A stretch of 64,000 nt of DNA from Orbilia blumenaviensis (lineage: Eukaryota > Ascomycota > Orbiliomycetes > Orbiliales > Orbiliaceae): contig JAVHNS010000008.1 in NCBI GenBank assembly GCA_036872755.1, positions 620,001 to 684,000 of the forward strand. Reading direction: 5' to 3'. This document shows positions 1 through 11,838 of this stretch, in pieces. The notes beneath the pieces were generated by a model. The model was not told where the DNA came from and ran no database searches. It saw only the letters and a list, made by a program, of their open reading frames with translations. Positions within the stretch are counted from its first letter, which is position 1; every line of letters begins with the position of its first letter. A program made the position numbers and the translations under genes.

Positions 1-940
1 TATTGGATAGGGCTTGGGCTGGTCTCGTAAACCAAGGTTTGGATGTTGAGTTATAGAGTTTGACATACCGAGATTCAGAGGAGCAGGTCCTTTCCTGATA
101 CGACCAGAGATATCGTAGTGGGAACCGTGGCAAGGGCAGAACCAACCACCATAATCACCAGCCTCGCCGATTGGGACACAACCTGTAATTATCCGCCACC
201 AATATCAGAAACATGGGGACTAGTGAATATAGGGCTTTGAAGGGCTTTGAGAAGAACTAACCCAAGTGCGTGCAGACGCCAATCATGACGAGCCACTCCG
301 GCTTCTTCACACGTTCGTCGTCGGTTTCCTGATGTCTTAAACTCGAGATATTTACGTTATTGGCTTCCTCGATCTCATCGGAAGTACGATGTCGGACAAA
401 GACAGGCTTTCCACGCCATTTGATGACAACCTGAAGAAACAGTTTAGTACAATTGTCGCACGAAGCCTTAGGGATGTATTGGGGTGGGGCTTACGTTCTT
501 GCCTTCCGGTATGCTGCTCAATGCGACCTCGACCTTGGCCATGGCCAAAACATCTGCAGATGCGCTCATGTTGACCAGGAAGTCTATATTTCGATACAAA
601 ATCTGTCAGCGACCAGCAAAATAACGAATAGCGATATTAAACCGAGGTATTGAGCCGTCATACCCTGCACAGTAGCCTTCGCAGAAGTAGCAGACAAGGC
701 ACCTAGTGTTCCGACCATAAAGTATCCAAAAACCTTATTGGAAGTCTCGGACTTCTTGGACTTGTATTTGCTAAAGTCGGGAATGACTGTCGTCGGCTTG
801 CCGTATGTTGGAGTGGTAATTTGACGACGCTGGTCGGCGCTGGAGCAGGCTACAGCGGTCGCTCGGACGAGGGGAGTAGTCGACGAAGGGCGGAGGAGCG
901 ACCTGGAAGCGGCCGTCGAGAGGGAGCGAAGGGCGGCCAT
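1..940 (-). CDS. RIP1: Rieske iron-sulfur protein of cytochrome bc1 complex (3' end cut by window edge)
   Basis: This is the electron-transferring 2Fe-2S subunit of mitochondrial respiratory complex III, which passes electrons from ubiquinol to cytochrome c1. I rebuilt four exons, 940-664, 583-495, 430-262 and 182-69, all GT-AG and in frame (216 codons so far). The N-terminus is an Arg/Ser/Ala-rich mitochondrial presequence. A membrane anchor with a [16 protein letters not shown] stretch follows, then the hinge [17 protein letters not shown]. The cluster-binding boxes are CTHLGC and CPCHGSH: predicted ligands are Cys175, His177, Cys194 and His197, with a Cys180-Cys196 disulfide. After exon 4 a GTATGT donor opens an intron with no fitting acceptor before base 1, so about 15-20 C-terminal residues lie outside the window. 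An open frame runs upstream of 940, but the presequence fixes the start at the ATG at 940. The gene is divergent from the SmF gene. Confidence 0.96.
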
Positions 941-1121
941 TGTGAGCGATATGTACGGTAGGAGTGGAGAAGGAGAAGGTCGAGCAATTGAAGGCTCTTT
1001 CTTCAAGGGAAGAGCAGAGGGTGGTGGATAGGATTCGGTTTGAAGTGGGATGGGTGAGGTCTTTCCGGTTGTTCTTTCAATGACGGAAATATTTGGATGG
1101 ACGTCGGAATGCGGGTTGTCT

Positions 1122-1128
1122 GATTGGT
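1122..1128 (-). promoter_or_regulatory. CCAAT box in the RIP1-SMX3 divergent promoter
   Basis: The minus strand reads CCAATCA about 180 bp upstream of the Rieske start codon, within the 320-bp divergent promoter. CCAAT boxes bound by the Hap complex commonly control respiratory genes in fungi, so the position fits. The motif is short and could occur by chance. Confidence 0.35.
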
Positions 1129-1260
1129 CGGCCTTGTGGCGGGTCTTGGCGCCGGTTGCAAATTTACTGGCCACAATCAGACGCGTTTGACCTTGCCATC
1201 ATCTCCATAGCTTAGCTTCGGTCGGACAGATAGATCTATCGCGCGACACAACCAGACATC

Positions 1261-1740
1261 ATGAGTGTAGGTTCATTTCACGGAAGTCTTCTTGGGATAC
1301 AAATGCTAACTGCTGATAGTTCCAACCGATAAACCCACGGCCGATGCTCCAAGGCCTGTATGTTGAATTCTGCTCTGTCCGCTTTTTTGATCCTTACCAA
1401 CAACAATAATATCAATACTATAGAGCTAACCGTATTCTTTTTTGGCAATCTCCAGTATCAATGATCTTGTCATCGTTCGATTGAAGTGGGGCCAGACTGA
1501 ATATAAGGGCCGACTCGTCAGCGTCGACTCATACATGAATATCCAACTCTCAGAGACTGAAGAGTTTATCGATAACAAGAGCACCGGCACACTGGGCCAA
1601 GTCATGATCAGGTAGCTCTCCATGCACTGCCGCTACTTCGTGGGACGAGCTAACTGTGGGTCTACGACAGGTGTAACAATGTACTGTGGATCTCTGCTGC
1701 GAACCAGGAGAAGTCGGAGGATACGGCGATGAAAGAATGA
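1261..1740 (+). CDS. SMX3: Small nuclear ribonucleoprotein F (SmF)
   Basis: This is a core Sm-ring protein that binds the Sm site of U1, U2, U4 and U5 snRNAs in the spliceosome. It has four exons, 1261-1266, 1320-1357, 1456-1611 and 1671-1740, giving 89 residues, the usual SmF length. The first exon codes only Met-Ser. Sm motif 1 is visible as [19 protein letters not shown] followed by [12 protein letters not shown]. Sm motif 2 ends with [13 protein letters not shown], holding the conserved RCNNV signature. The short acidic tail is typical of SmF. All four exons keep frame and use GT-AG borders. Confidence 0.95.
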
Positions 1741-3966
1741 GGTGGCTAGCTTAGACAGGTGCCCATGGCTGAATGGTGGACTTTATCAACACCAACATTC
1801 ACGATACGCAGTCGGGATCAAATAGAAAGGTCGCTAGCGGAATACTAATCGGCTGGGGGCGACATTGGGCAGCTCAATAGATGCACACGATATTGAGCTT
1901 GCCGAAATCGGAGGGACAATTATCCAGCATATAATAGACTTATATCGTCCGAATCAAAAGGCGAGTACATCTGCCTTGAATGTTCATATCGCGCATGTAT
2001 TATGCTAAAACTTTTTCTATCAAAAGTGACCATATCCCTGCGAGCTATGCGCCCAATTTCAAAAAAAAAAAAAAAAAAAAAATTGTGGTGAATACACGAG
2101 ATATCGATTCTGGAGGGATCGATGAAAGTCGTTGGATTCCTTCCAAATTTGAATAAACCCTAATTATAAGAGATCTTCGGTAAATGCTGTGTCTGTTCCG
2201 ATTCCGTAGCCAAGTTCGGAAGCTGCTTGTAGTATGCGTACGTGTATAATTGCCTCGAAAGACTGGCTTGTGTAACAATGGGATGCCGGAGGTTCTTCCA
2301 TGGACGCCGGGCCAAATGCACAATTGCAAGAAATAAGTCTACACCGTATGTAGAATAGTGCTATTCAATTCGGCCAGTGATTCAGCAAAGGTGGTGTGAA
2401 GTTGATAGTAAACGTGGGATCTGTTTCTCGAATGACGTATTTCGAGACCATTCCAAAATTTCAATTGATCGCAAACAAAAGACCGTGATATACCATGTAA
2501 CACTTTTTGATGATCGATGATTCTCCGATGCCAATTATAGTTGCCCTTGTACACGCTCAAGCACGACCGAAGTAGCTAGCCCGGCAATGTTAGCGAGCCA
2601 GAAAAGGTTCAGGGTTAACCTTTCCGTCGGGCCAATCTCCCACAAGGCTGTTGGTACCAGACCATTGCATTGAGAGCCCAACGAGCAATGAGCGGGTAAC
2701 AATTTCACGCGTCGGCGCTGTGAGGGCATCACGAGACGGGTCACAGAGGACAGGCTAAGAATTGGAATTCTATGCAGGCAGAACCCCGGCTCTAAGACAT
2801 TGAATTCCTGCGACAGTGGACCAGTAAACTCCAGAGGAGGGCAACGGCTAGCTTAGCCGATCGACTCCTTCAGATAAGAAGGAATACCACCCCGCAAGCT
2901 CTGACTGCCTTTCGTCTGATCTTGATATCTCCATCACCTCATCACCGGACCCCATCCACGATTTCGGACGGTGGCGAGCAACACCGACACAGGCAATCCC
3001 TGTGCTTGACCATCTATTCAGCCGCAAAAGGGGACCTTTAGGGTCTTCCAGCGACCGCTCTAATAGCACATGCATATATAATTCATCGTATATCCGTCAT
3101 TCGTTTGTTCATCTATCCGCTCTAAATTAGAACCGATCAACACCAGCTCGCAATCTTGTGGTGTTTTTTTTGGGAGGTAGGGAGTACCCACATATCGGTC
3201 GTTTTTAGCCAGGGAAGGAGGGAAGGCTTTCGAAAGTGAGGCTCAAAATTTAAAAGGCAGGCTTTCTCGGCCGCAGCGCAGTGCCTTTTTAGAGCTTTTA
3301 GAACCCGGCTTTCTCGAACATTCAAGTCGCAACATATGTTGGCTTTCAATTCGGTCTTGTCTTGCCGAAGTTCTCTTATCAGTCGAAACTGTTTTCGGAT
3401 TTGAAGTTGGTTTAGAACAAAAAAAATTCGCAGTAGCTGGTCCCGTAGTCCCTCTCGCCACTGCGGTTCAATTACGTTAAGGCGGTCGTGGATGCTGATC
3501 GATGGTGGTCGCAGAGTGGCCAGCCTAGTCGCCAGTGCCGAGATCAGTCGACGACAACGACGACGACATCTTCACAACAAACAACAACGACTTCAATCTC
3601 TAGCCAAAAAAAATCATTGGACAGTACTTTAAAGGACCAAAAGTTGTTGCCAAGCTGAGAGAACGTCCATAAGACAAATTGTTTCTATTGATCCGTCGCC
3701 TTTAACCTCTCACTCGAGATCACCTCATCTCCATTCCATCTCTATCTCACAACCACCACCACTTCATCCCCATAGAACCTTCAACTTCCCACTAGCAGAC
3801 AGACCTCGAAAGTATGATAATTTCCCTTGCTTGAATCTAGAATCCTAGGGACGAATATTTACACGAGTCTTCCTGCTATCATTCTTTCTCGGAGTCTGGA
3901 ACCCCTCCTCCTTTTCTCTTCAGCAACTTCACTACCTTGGAATTTAGACCTTCAACCTCGTCAAAT
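1741..3966. other. Intergenic, no gene recognised
   Basis: No open frame here has family features or splices into one that does. It holds a run of 22 A at 2061-2082 and a CGA/ACA-rich simple stretch near 3545-3590. A C/T-rich leader from about 3700 to 3960 is probably the promoter and 5' UTR of the downstream E3 ligase gene. Confidence 0.6.
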
Positions 3967-6900
3967 ATGGCAGCTCGACGAAGGCATCCCAACATGGCTG
4001 GTGTCATCGTCATCTCATCTTCACCTTCCCCTGAACCTATTCCTGTTCCTCCAGATGCTGGTAACGAACCTTTTGACCAAGACCCTGGATTCTACTTCCG
4101 TGGCGTCGACGAGGACGGATTTATCTTTCCTGATAGAGAAATACAGCAGGAACAAGCTCCACCTCCCGAACCGGAAATTCTCTCACCTGACCAATGTCTT
4201 GCAACTTTGCTCGCCCTTTTCCCCGACATTGATCACGCCTATGTTGGCCAGCTGTACGACCAAAATGTTGAAAATGTCCAGCTTCAGGGCCTCAACATTG
4301 TCGATTTTCTAGCAGACCAGATTCTAGAGACTGGTGGTCATTACCCCAAACTTCAACGAGAGGATCGCTCAACAAAAAGGAAGAGAGAGCGGTCCCCATC
4401 TGAGATGACAGTACAAGAATTGGAGGACAAATACTGCAACGACCCCAACAGGGGGCTTCCATCTAATGCTTTCCGAAGAATAAGGTATGTACAACCCTTT
4501 CATTAGTTCACAATACTCTCTCTCCATTTCCCTCTCGCTATATATGTATTGGGGTATCTCGGGTCTTTGCATTTTAGCATCGTTGATATATATATGCATC
4601 GACGAACCACGTGGCTTGCTCGGTATTGAGCATAATGTGACAGCCAGCACAATACTTCATGTGTTCAGACCGCTGGCGCCGAACCCAAAACGAAAGTTTC
4701 TAGGACGAGCACTAACCCCAAACTTCTTAAACTTGTAGTCGTAAGATGCTTCGAAATGCATTCCCATTGATACCAGCTACATGGATCGATCATGAGATGT
4801 GTCGTACCCGATTTTTCGTGTTTGGAACATTTAAAGTACTCGCTGAAGCCGAGTCACAGTTCGATAATAACCCTAAAAAGCCATACAAAAAACTTAACAG
4901 AATTAGAAGGGCTGTATCAGATGCCCAGATTAATCTTGATGTCAACGATATGACACCAGAGGAATATGCTGCTTTCATGGAAGAGTTCGGAGCAGCTAAA
5001 AGAATATATGAACCTATCACCCGTAAGTTGAGCTGCTAGGAGGCACGAAATAGTAGAGAATGGCCTAACCAATGAAATAGTGAAAGGGAGCCCAGATATC
5101 GAGGCAGGGCAAGCTGGCTCGTCTAACCAGGAGCTAGTTGAATGGTAAGCGAAAGGCGCACCCTATAAATAACGATTTACGGATTCTGACGGGTGAATTA
5201 GTGGATGCTGTTTCGATGAATTCCCCTTTGCGCAAATGACACAATGCAGCGATGGTCATCTTTTCTGTCTCGGGTGTGGAGCCCAGAACGCAAAAACAGA
5301 GATTGGTCAACAGAGATACAAGCTCCTTTGTATGGATGCTTCAGGATGTAGAAAAGAGTTTCCAGAACGTGAAATCAAAAGATTTTGTGACGATAGAATG
5401 CTGTCAGCATTAGAAAAGTTCGAGCAGAGGGACATGATCATGAAGGTATGGTACTTGACAACCCCCCGCCCCCCAAATCAGCCCGCAGAAATCACCTAAC
5501 ACTCGTGACAGGCTGGAATAGAAGATCTATCAGAATGTCCCTTTTGCGAGTTCGCCGTCATCATGCCGCCCATTGAGGAAGATAAAGAGTTTAGATGTCA
5601 AAATCCCGATTGCCAGCAAGTTAGCTGCCGCTTGTGTAATAAACCAACACATATCCCCTTAACGTGCGAGGAGAATGCGAAGGATGAGAAGCAAAATTTG
5701 AGGAGAGGCGTTGAGGAGGCGATGACGGAAGCATTGCTTCGTAAATGCGGGTAGGGACAGCCACAAACCGATAGAAAGTGACTCCGCTGACCAGGTTCTC
5801 GCTAGAAAATGCTCGCTTCCTTACGTGAAGGACAGCGGGTGTAATAAAATGTACGTCGCATTGCAGCTGTTAGGAAGAAAACAGTCACTGACATGGTTCT
5901 AGCGTTTGCTCACGTTGCAATGCGATGAATTGGTATGCATATCCCCTACGTTGTCCATTGAGACGTGAATTCTAATTGGTTTCTCAGCTATCTCTGTTCA
6001 AAGGTGATCAAGGATTACCACCACTTCAATGATCCTGCACGAGGAGGCAAGAGTGGAAACTGTCTCCTCTTTGACAATAGTAAGGTTTCTTGTGAATATA
6101 TTTAGTTTTTCAACCCTGCTAACATATAATATTCTATAGCCGATGAACGACACCATAACGAGGTCCATGCCGCAGAGGAAGCCGCCATTGCCAAAATTCG
6201 GGCCGAGAATCCTGATATCACAGAAGGGCAAATGCGTATCCAACTTTCCCAGGTCGTTCTGGATGAAGAACGTCGAAAAATCGACGAAGGAAACCGCAGG
6301 CTCGGAAACAATGCACCAGTGGCAGGACCTCAACCTGCCCGATTGAACATAGTGCCTGGTCGATTCCGGATTGGTCGACTCGCAGCACCGGTTCCCCCGC
6401 CTGCTCCAGGACCTTACGAACAACGTGCGGCTCCGCCTTTTCAACATATGCCTCAGGTAATTAACCCCATGGTACCGATACCATTCCAACCTATGCTACA
6501 GGTCCCCGTGGTATTCCCCCCCGATCCAGGATTCCAAATTGGAGTTCCGATATACCCACCACAGATGCTAAGGAACCCAATCATCCAGATACAAAACCCA
6601 GTAGAATACCTTGCCAATGCGGTCCCGTTTAATGGCGTCCCAATGGGCGTGCCCCAACCCCAGCCATTAAACTTCTTCCAGCGGGTTGTTGGAATGATAC
6701 CACAGCGGATGGGGCCACAATTGCGGGCAGCAGCGCCGGCTGTTATCCCACAGCCGGTTCCAGCTGCCCCGCTTGTTGGTCCCAACGGAGGCTACAACGG
6801 GGTATATCAGGGCTTCCTCGGCCAGTATGGTCTTGGAGAGCCGAACCAGCCGGCCCAAGTGCAGCCGCAGCCACAGCCACAGCCACAACCACACCCACAA

Positions 6901-7074
6901 GGCCAAGGAAACCTGGGGTTCCTTCACAGGAACTTCGGAGGGAACCGATTAGTGGCCAGAGGGCGGCAGGCGGCCCGAAATCGGGTCGACCGGGTCCCTC
7001 AATGGGAGGCTAGGCCCCCACCAGCGCCGGAGTCGCCAGTCCGCCGTCCTGCGAAGATAGCGAAGAGGAAATAG
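3967..7074 (+). CDS. RBR (RING-IBR-RING) E3 ubiquitin ligase, RNF216/TRIAD3-like
   Basis: This is a RING-in-between-RING ligase, which takes ubiquitin onto a RING2 cysteine before passing it to the substrate. Nine exons (3967-4484, 4739-5022, 5081-5144, 5202-5445, 5512-5750, 5806-5850, 5903-5932, 5988-6079, 6140-7074) give 816 residues in one frame. Residues 1-170 include a CUE-like stretch, LATLLALFPDIDHAYVGQLY. RING1 starts near residue 290 (CGCCFDEFP, GHLFCLGC). The IBR has CQNPDCQQVSCRLC. RING2 is CGKCSLPYVKDSGCNKIVC then CNAMNCYLC. By analogy with parkin the catalytic cysteine is Cys462 in the GCN motif. The C-terminal 300 residues are Pro/Gln-rich with a QPQPQ repeat and a basic end. 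An in-frame ATG at 3937 would add 10 residues. Fold and RING2 order resemble RNF216, but the substrate is unknown. Confidence 0.9.
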
Positions 7075-7962
7075 GCACGGGCCTTTTCCATTTGTCTCTT
7101 CGCCCTCTCCTTCACTCTCTTCTTCTTCCCCCTCTTCTTCTTCGTCCTCGCCCCCCTTTTTGCCCTCCCGTCCCTCCCAAACGAACTCTCTTCTCCCTCT
7201 TCTTCCCATATCATCATTTCCTATCCTTCGTGCACCACTTTAGCGAATGTATTTGACGCTTCGGGAGATGGAGTTGGCGTTTTGACCATGGTCTTTTTTA
7301 ATATTTCCCATATTATTGTTCGGTGGCCGGTGGGGTATTTGATAATTCATAAAAAGTGGCGGTTAACTACCGCGTTGTTTCCTGCTCATCCTTATCGACT
7401 ATTTTGTCTGTCTTCATTCTATTGCTTTTGCATTTTCATGCACCTACTGTATCCCGATCTTACGAAGTTCTCTGTGTATAAATTTGGGGATATAGGGTGG
7501 GCGTAAGCTAAAGCGGAAAAATGGAGAAGGTGTCTCCAAATAAACATAATTTATGATAGCAGTCTGAGAAATGGTTCCGAGATCGTAGAATTGAGTGGGC
7601 GACTTGTGGTTGTTGACGTTCAAAACGTAGGTTCTGTAAAGGTATCTGTTCCAATTTTGTGATATCTCAGTTCTCTTCGCGAACATATTCAGCTAAAGCC
7701 GTAAACACTCAACAGTAATATCAATAGATGCTGTGCTAGACGCTGGTACTCCAGTGCGATTCTGTAGATTTATTCCTGCACCAGCTAGGTCGAATACATA
7801 ATTATAAGCAGCAAATTTTTAAAACAATAAGCATATTAATCATTTGGATACATAGGTAAATTAGTGAATTATAGACTCTAACATGCGCGTTATTCTTGTG
7901 GTACATAATAGAAAGACTGAACATCAAAATTACAACATGTTTTGTACTGATACATAGGCTCC
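7075..7962. other. Intergenic: 3' flanks of two convergent genes
   Basis: A strongly C/T-rich tract at about 7085-7210 follows the E3 ligase stop codon, and the rest is AT-rich. I see no coding region. Both neighbours point into this stretch, so it should hold their two polyadenylation sites. Confidence 0.6.
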
Positions 7963-9346
7963 TTAATACAAGTCCTCCTCGGACTCAGCGCACTTCCCAT
8001 AGCTTGCAATCTGTGTAATATTTACCGCTTTGAGGAAAAACTCCCCGGGAGCGATTGCGGTTCGCTCTTCGGGCTTATCACCTTTCATTACGATGCTTCT
8101 CTCATGGATGTCCACATAATCCCTATAACCACTGATCTCGAGCGATTTTAAAAGCGACCACTGAAATATTTTTTCACCTTGAGGAAATTCGTAATGAAGG
8201 AATACCATTGGATCGCCGACACCGGGTCTTACAGTCGCCACCTCTGATGGAGGGTAGACCATTAGGGTATCATTAGGGTATTTCATACCCTCGATAACTG
8301 GCGTTTGGGGAAGTGTGGAAGTGTAAATGCGAACTGAAGATGTGTACACCGCATTCGGAGCTGCAGTTATTATAGTCGGTCTAAATTTGCTTACCTCGCG
8401 AATGTCGATATCCGGAATTGTGACATTTAAAATAGCAATATCAGTGTCTAATTGACCTCCTTGTTTTGGTTTGTTTGGGTCATTTCCACCCTTAAGCCCG
8501 CGGATGACTATAGATTTTGCAGGGAAAGCTGAGCTTACAACCACGACGGACACTGTTTCGATTGCGGTGGCGTTTAAGTTCTTATTGGTAGGTGGGCGGG
8601 AGTCGGAGTAGACCCTGGCAGCGAAGGCGATGGTTATTGAGTTCAATGCAAAAGTTCGTTCCCCTGCGGCACGGATGTAGTACCGTGGGGCTACCATCTC
8701 TCCCGTTACTTTATCTGGCTCTACGGCTTGGTCTGACCGATAGAACAACGATCGTGGGTTATAGCCCATAGTCTTGGGCCTGGTTAGATATTGAGGAAGA
8801 GATTCCCAAGTCCAGTTGTTCTTAGGAGGGATGACAAGTGGATCGTACGAGCAAAGTGTGTGTTGGAGGCATCTTTGGTTGACGTGGTTTCTGTCGGCGA
8901 AGCAGTCGAGGTATGGGAAGATCTTGGGACAGTTGTAGGGCCGCCAGCGAGGGTCAAAATAAAGTCCATTATATTTTGTAGATTCCAATTTAGTGTTGTT
9001 AAGGAAGTCATCGGGAGCGTCTCGGAACTAATTCAAATATGCATCATGTCTAATCAGCAGGAGTTCTATGATTTATGCAAAGTTGGGCCTAAAAAGCAAC
9101 TTATCATTGCAAGCAGAATAGAAGGTTTGCGCCATGAAGTATGTTCACTACTTATATGAATGGAGCAGTGGAAAGGCCTCAAGCCTAGTATTATCCACTT
9201 ACATGAAGGAGCTGGTCACAGTATCGGTTGGGATTGCCACCTTCGCTTTGAAAACTGAGATGGTGAGTTGACCAGGCAAATACTTGGCACCACATGAGTG
9301 GTAAAATAATGTGAAGCCATATGAGCTGTGAGACGATTGACGACAT
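7963..9346 (-). CDS. Secreted protein of unknown function
   Basis: Two exons, 9346-9203 and 9027-7963, join in phase 0 at GTAAGT and TTAG and give 402 residues. The first ATG of the chosen model gives a signal peptide: about 26 residues with a hydrophobic core (LIWLHIILPLMWCQVFAW). The mature N-terminal part carries a cysteine cluster (NCPKIFPYLDC, QRCLQHTLC), a likely disulfide knot. Asn-X-Ser/Thr sequons occur at NNT, NWT, NAT, NVT, NDT and NIT, as expected of a glycosylated extracellular protein. The rest is rich in alternating Val/Ile/Thr and looks like beta sandwich, ending in an acidic ESEEDLY. I do not recognise the family. An in-frame start at 9418 is possible but would bury the signal peptide. 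Reading frame, splice fit and signal peptide make a real gene likely. Confidence 0.72.
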
Positions 9347-10528
9347 GGATATTGGTGCATATATAACAGGACAGGCAGTGGACCTATAGAGCTCCGTAGG
9401 GGTGTTGATATAATACACAAATTACGAAATTAGCTAAAGAAACAGGTTATGAGACTAGGCAGCCAAAGGAGCCGGGATTGGTAGATAAATACGGCTGGTT
9501 TATATATACATTCCGGGGCTCAGGGATTCAACAGCAGCCATATATACGACAGATAAGAAATCTTGCAAGGGTCTATGACTTGGATTTAGGAGTGCTTTCC
9601 CTGAAGCAGACACTGAAGCGGACACTGAAGCGGACACCGAAGCGTCTTAGGTATATCTGGTCCGTTTTAGCTCGTAGGTATAATTATACTAGGACATAAC
9701 TTGTTAGTGATATGTGGCCACGTGGAAAACAAGTTTACAAGCCTAAGCGCCTTGCGTGAGTCCAGATACACAATGCCACATTACCTAGGCGGTTAACATT
9801 AACTTTCTATATCTAATCATAATTGTTCTTGTATTGATATAATTTTAAAAATTGCTGTTAGTTGTTCTGGAACGTCACTCAAGACAAATCCCTGCCGGTG
9901 ATACTGCCCTAAAAGCTTTTTGAGAACACTTCTGGAATTCAGGGCTTTATATCTAGTTTTATGGCCCGTCGTTTAAAACTCGATAGCTGGTATCTACATA
10001 TACCATTGACGTTACCATGATTTTCCCCCTCGCTCCGTCCACAAAAACCGAAATCCCATGGCTGGCTGGCTGAACCAGTATATACGTATACAAAATAATT
10101 TGAATCATAGTCCCCAAGGCTTCAGCACTGAATGTTACGGAGAGCGGTTGGAAGCGTGTAGCCTTAACAATAACTACTAGTAGTGCTAGTACGGTCGTAT
10201 CTAGGCGTCTAGTGGATCGCGCGTAAGCAGACATTCAACTTCATCTTTCCCATCAACTGCCAAAATACCACGTTTCAAACTAATGATACCAATTTCGAAC
10301 CCGTTTTTGACAGGTTTTGTGTTGGGTTCTAACAAAATCCAACACTAATCACGTGAGATTGACGCCAAATAGGGACTAATCTGCTCTGTGCAACCGTTGG
10401 TGACGAATTGGGACGACGTCAACCTTCCAGAAGTCATGTAAATTGGAGCTTCAAAGCGATCTCATCGCCAAACGCTGAACCGCCCAAACCGGGCTATTTT
10501 CATTCCGAGCATATTACACACCTTCACC
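9347..10528. other. Intergenic, no gene recognised
   Basis: This divergent interval between the secreted orphan and the PI31 gene is AT-rich. It holds a 12-bp tandem repeat (9601-9644) that lies inside a 73-codon open frame with no family features. An imperfect palindrome with GTGTTGG and CCAACAC arms sits near 10318-10347. No coding gene is supported. Confidence 0.55.
9601..9644 (+). repeat. 12-bp tandem repeat, about 3.7 copies
   Basis: The unit CTGAAGCGGACA repeats nearly perfectly. Single-base differences occur in the first and last copies. In one frame it would encode a repeating Leu-Lys-Arg-Thr, but the host frame has no sign of being a gene. Confidence 0.8.
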
Positions 10529-11838
10529 ATGGCATCAAATCCATTACACCGATCGAATATCACAAGCATAATAACAAAGAGCCTAGGCGGGGCTGATGAT
10601 AACCCCGCGTCGAGATCCCCGCTTCGCAATGCTACTGAAGCTATCGCAGTTTTTTCGCATGCGTGTATGATAGCCGTGGATTTCAAGCTATTAGGATTCG
10701 ATGAGGATGATAGGATAGGTATGTCAACTTTTCCTTTTTTCAGAGTTCATTACGGAAAACTAAGGCTAATGTACCTACTCTGTTCGAATCTATAGATGAG
10801 ACCATTGACCTAGAATCGCTAAAGGTCCTCCCATCACAATGGAACTCATCGGCATCGTCATATGGGTTCCGATACTCACACAACCAATCTGCCATGAAAT
10901 TTCTGTTAAAGATTAACCGACTTGGTGGCAAGATAGTGGTCATGGCTGTCGGTCTAGGGGATGATAAAACAGCCACGCTGGAGCTTATCACGAAGGATTG
11001 GATATCGGAGTCATTCTTTTCCGAAGACACATCATCAACAGATCCCAAGAGGCCTGTGGAGGAAGCCTATATCTCCCCTTCCAGGATCAGCGACCTTATT
11101 GCCACCTTCAAATCAAATATTATACAGAAATTGATACCAGGACTGCACAAGCCGGGATACGAGGAAGCGGCGGAAGCGGTTACATCGGCTTCTACTTCCG
11201 CATCAAGCTCAAGTCAAAGAAGAGAAGGAGGCGGGCGGCCACCCCGTCCACCAGGGATGGAAGGACCTGGTGACTACGATCCTTTACGTATACCATCAAG
11301 AGGCCCACCTAGGCCCTTCCGAAGCCCCGAAGACCCCCCTGGGTTTGAAGACGAATACGAGATTAATCGCCCCGCTGGAAACCCATGGGGCTTCCCTGGT
11401 GGTGGCGTCGGAGGCGGAAGGAATCCCTATAGGATTGGAGATGATGATCTAAACCCGCCTGGGCTGGGAGCTAATCCGCCGCTGCGAGGTCCGTTCTTTG
11501 GGGAAGAAGGTGGCAATGGGATGTTTGTGGGCCCTAATCACCCAATGTTCGGTGGAAGACAAGGCGGTGTTCCAGATCCGAGGTACGTGATATGATGCAG
11601 TAGCCCTCCCCTCTAATATTGCGAAAAAGATTATATGTAATCATTTTGAAGGCTGTGAGCTGTCGAGGCCTTGCCACTAGTGATACTGACTTATCGGTAC
11701 AGATTTCCACCCGGGTCGCGGTACGACCCCGTCGGGCCCGGAGGGGGTCCACAGGGAGGGTTTGGGGGGCCTCGAGGGGGGTTTCCACGGGGTCCTGGTG
11801 GGGGGTTTGGGGGATTTGGGTCCGGTGACTTCATGTAG
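10529..11838 (+). CDS. FUB1: PI31-type proteasome regulator
   Basis: This protein belongs to the PI31 family, which binds the 20S core proteasome and modulates its activity or assembly; the yeast member is Fub1. Three exons, 10529-10718, 10796-11582 and 11703-11838, give 370 residues. Residues 1-200 form the PI31 N-terminal domain, with AIAVFSHACMIAVDFKLLGF near the start and the SSYGFRYSH and KINRLGGKIVVMAVGLGDDK strands. The C-terminal half is Pro/Gly-rich and disordered. It contains the family's conserved DPLRI motif near residue 240 and a terminal RYDPVGPGG block that corresponds to the DPFGPP-type signature of PI31. The last exon is almost pure Gly/Pro/Arg/Phe. The start is the ATG that opens the domain. 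Confidence 0.9.

Noticed and set aside
2061..2082. 22-A run as the tail of a retroelement
   Set aside because: The sequence upstream has no recognisable element and I see no target-site duplication. A simple microsatellite explains it.
10318..10347. Imperfect palindrome as a possible terminal inverted repeat or terminator
   Set aside because: The stem is only about 7-8 bp with mismatches and there is no second copy flanking an element.
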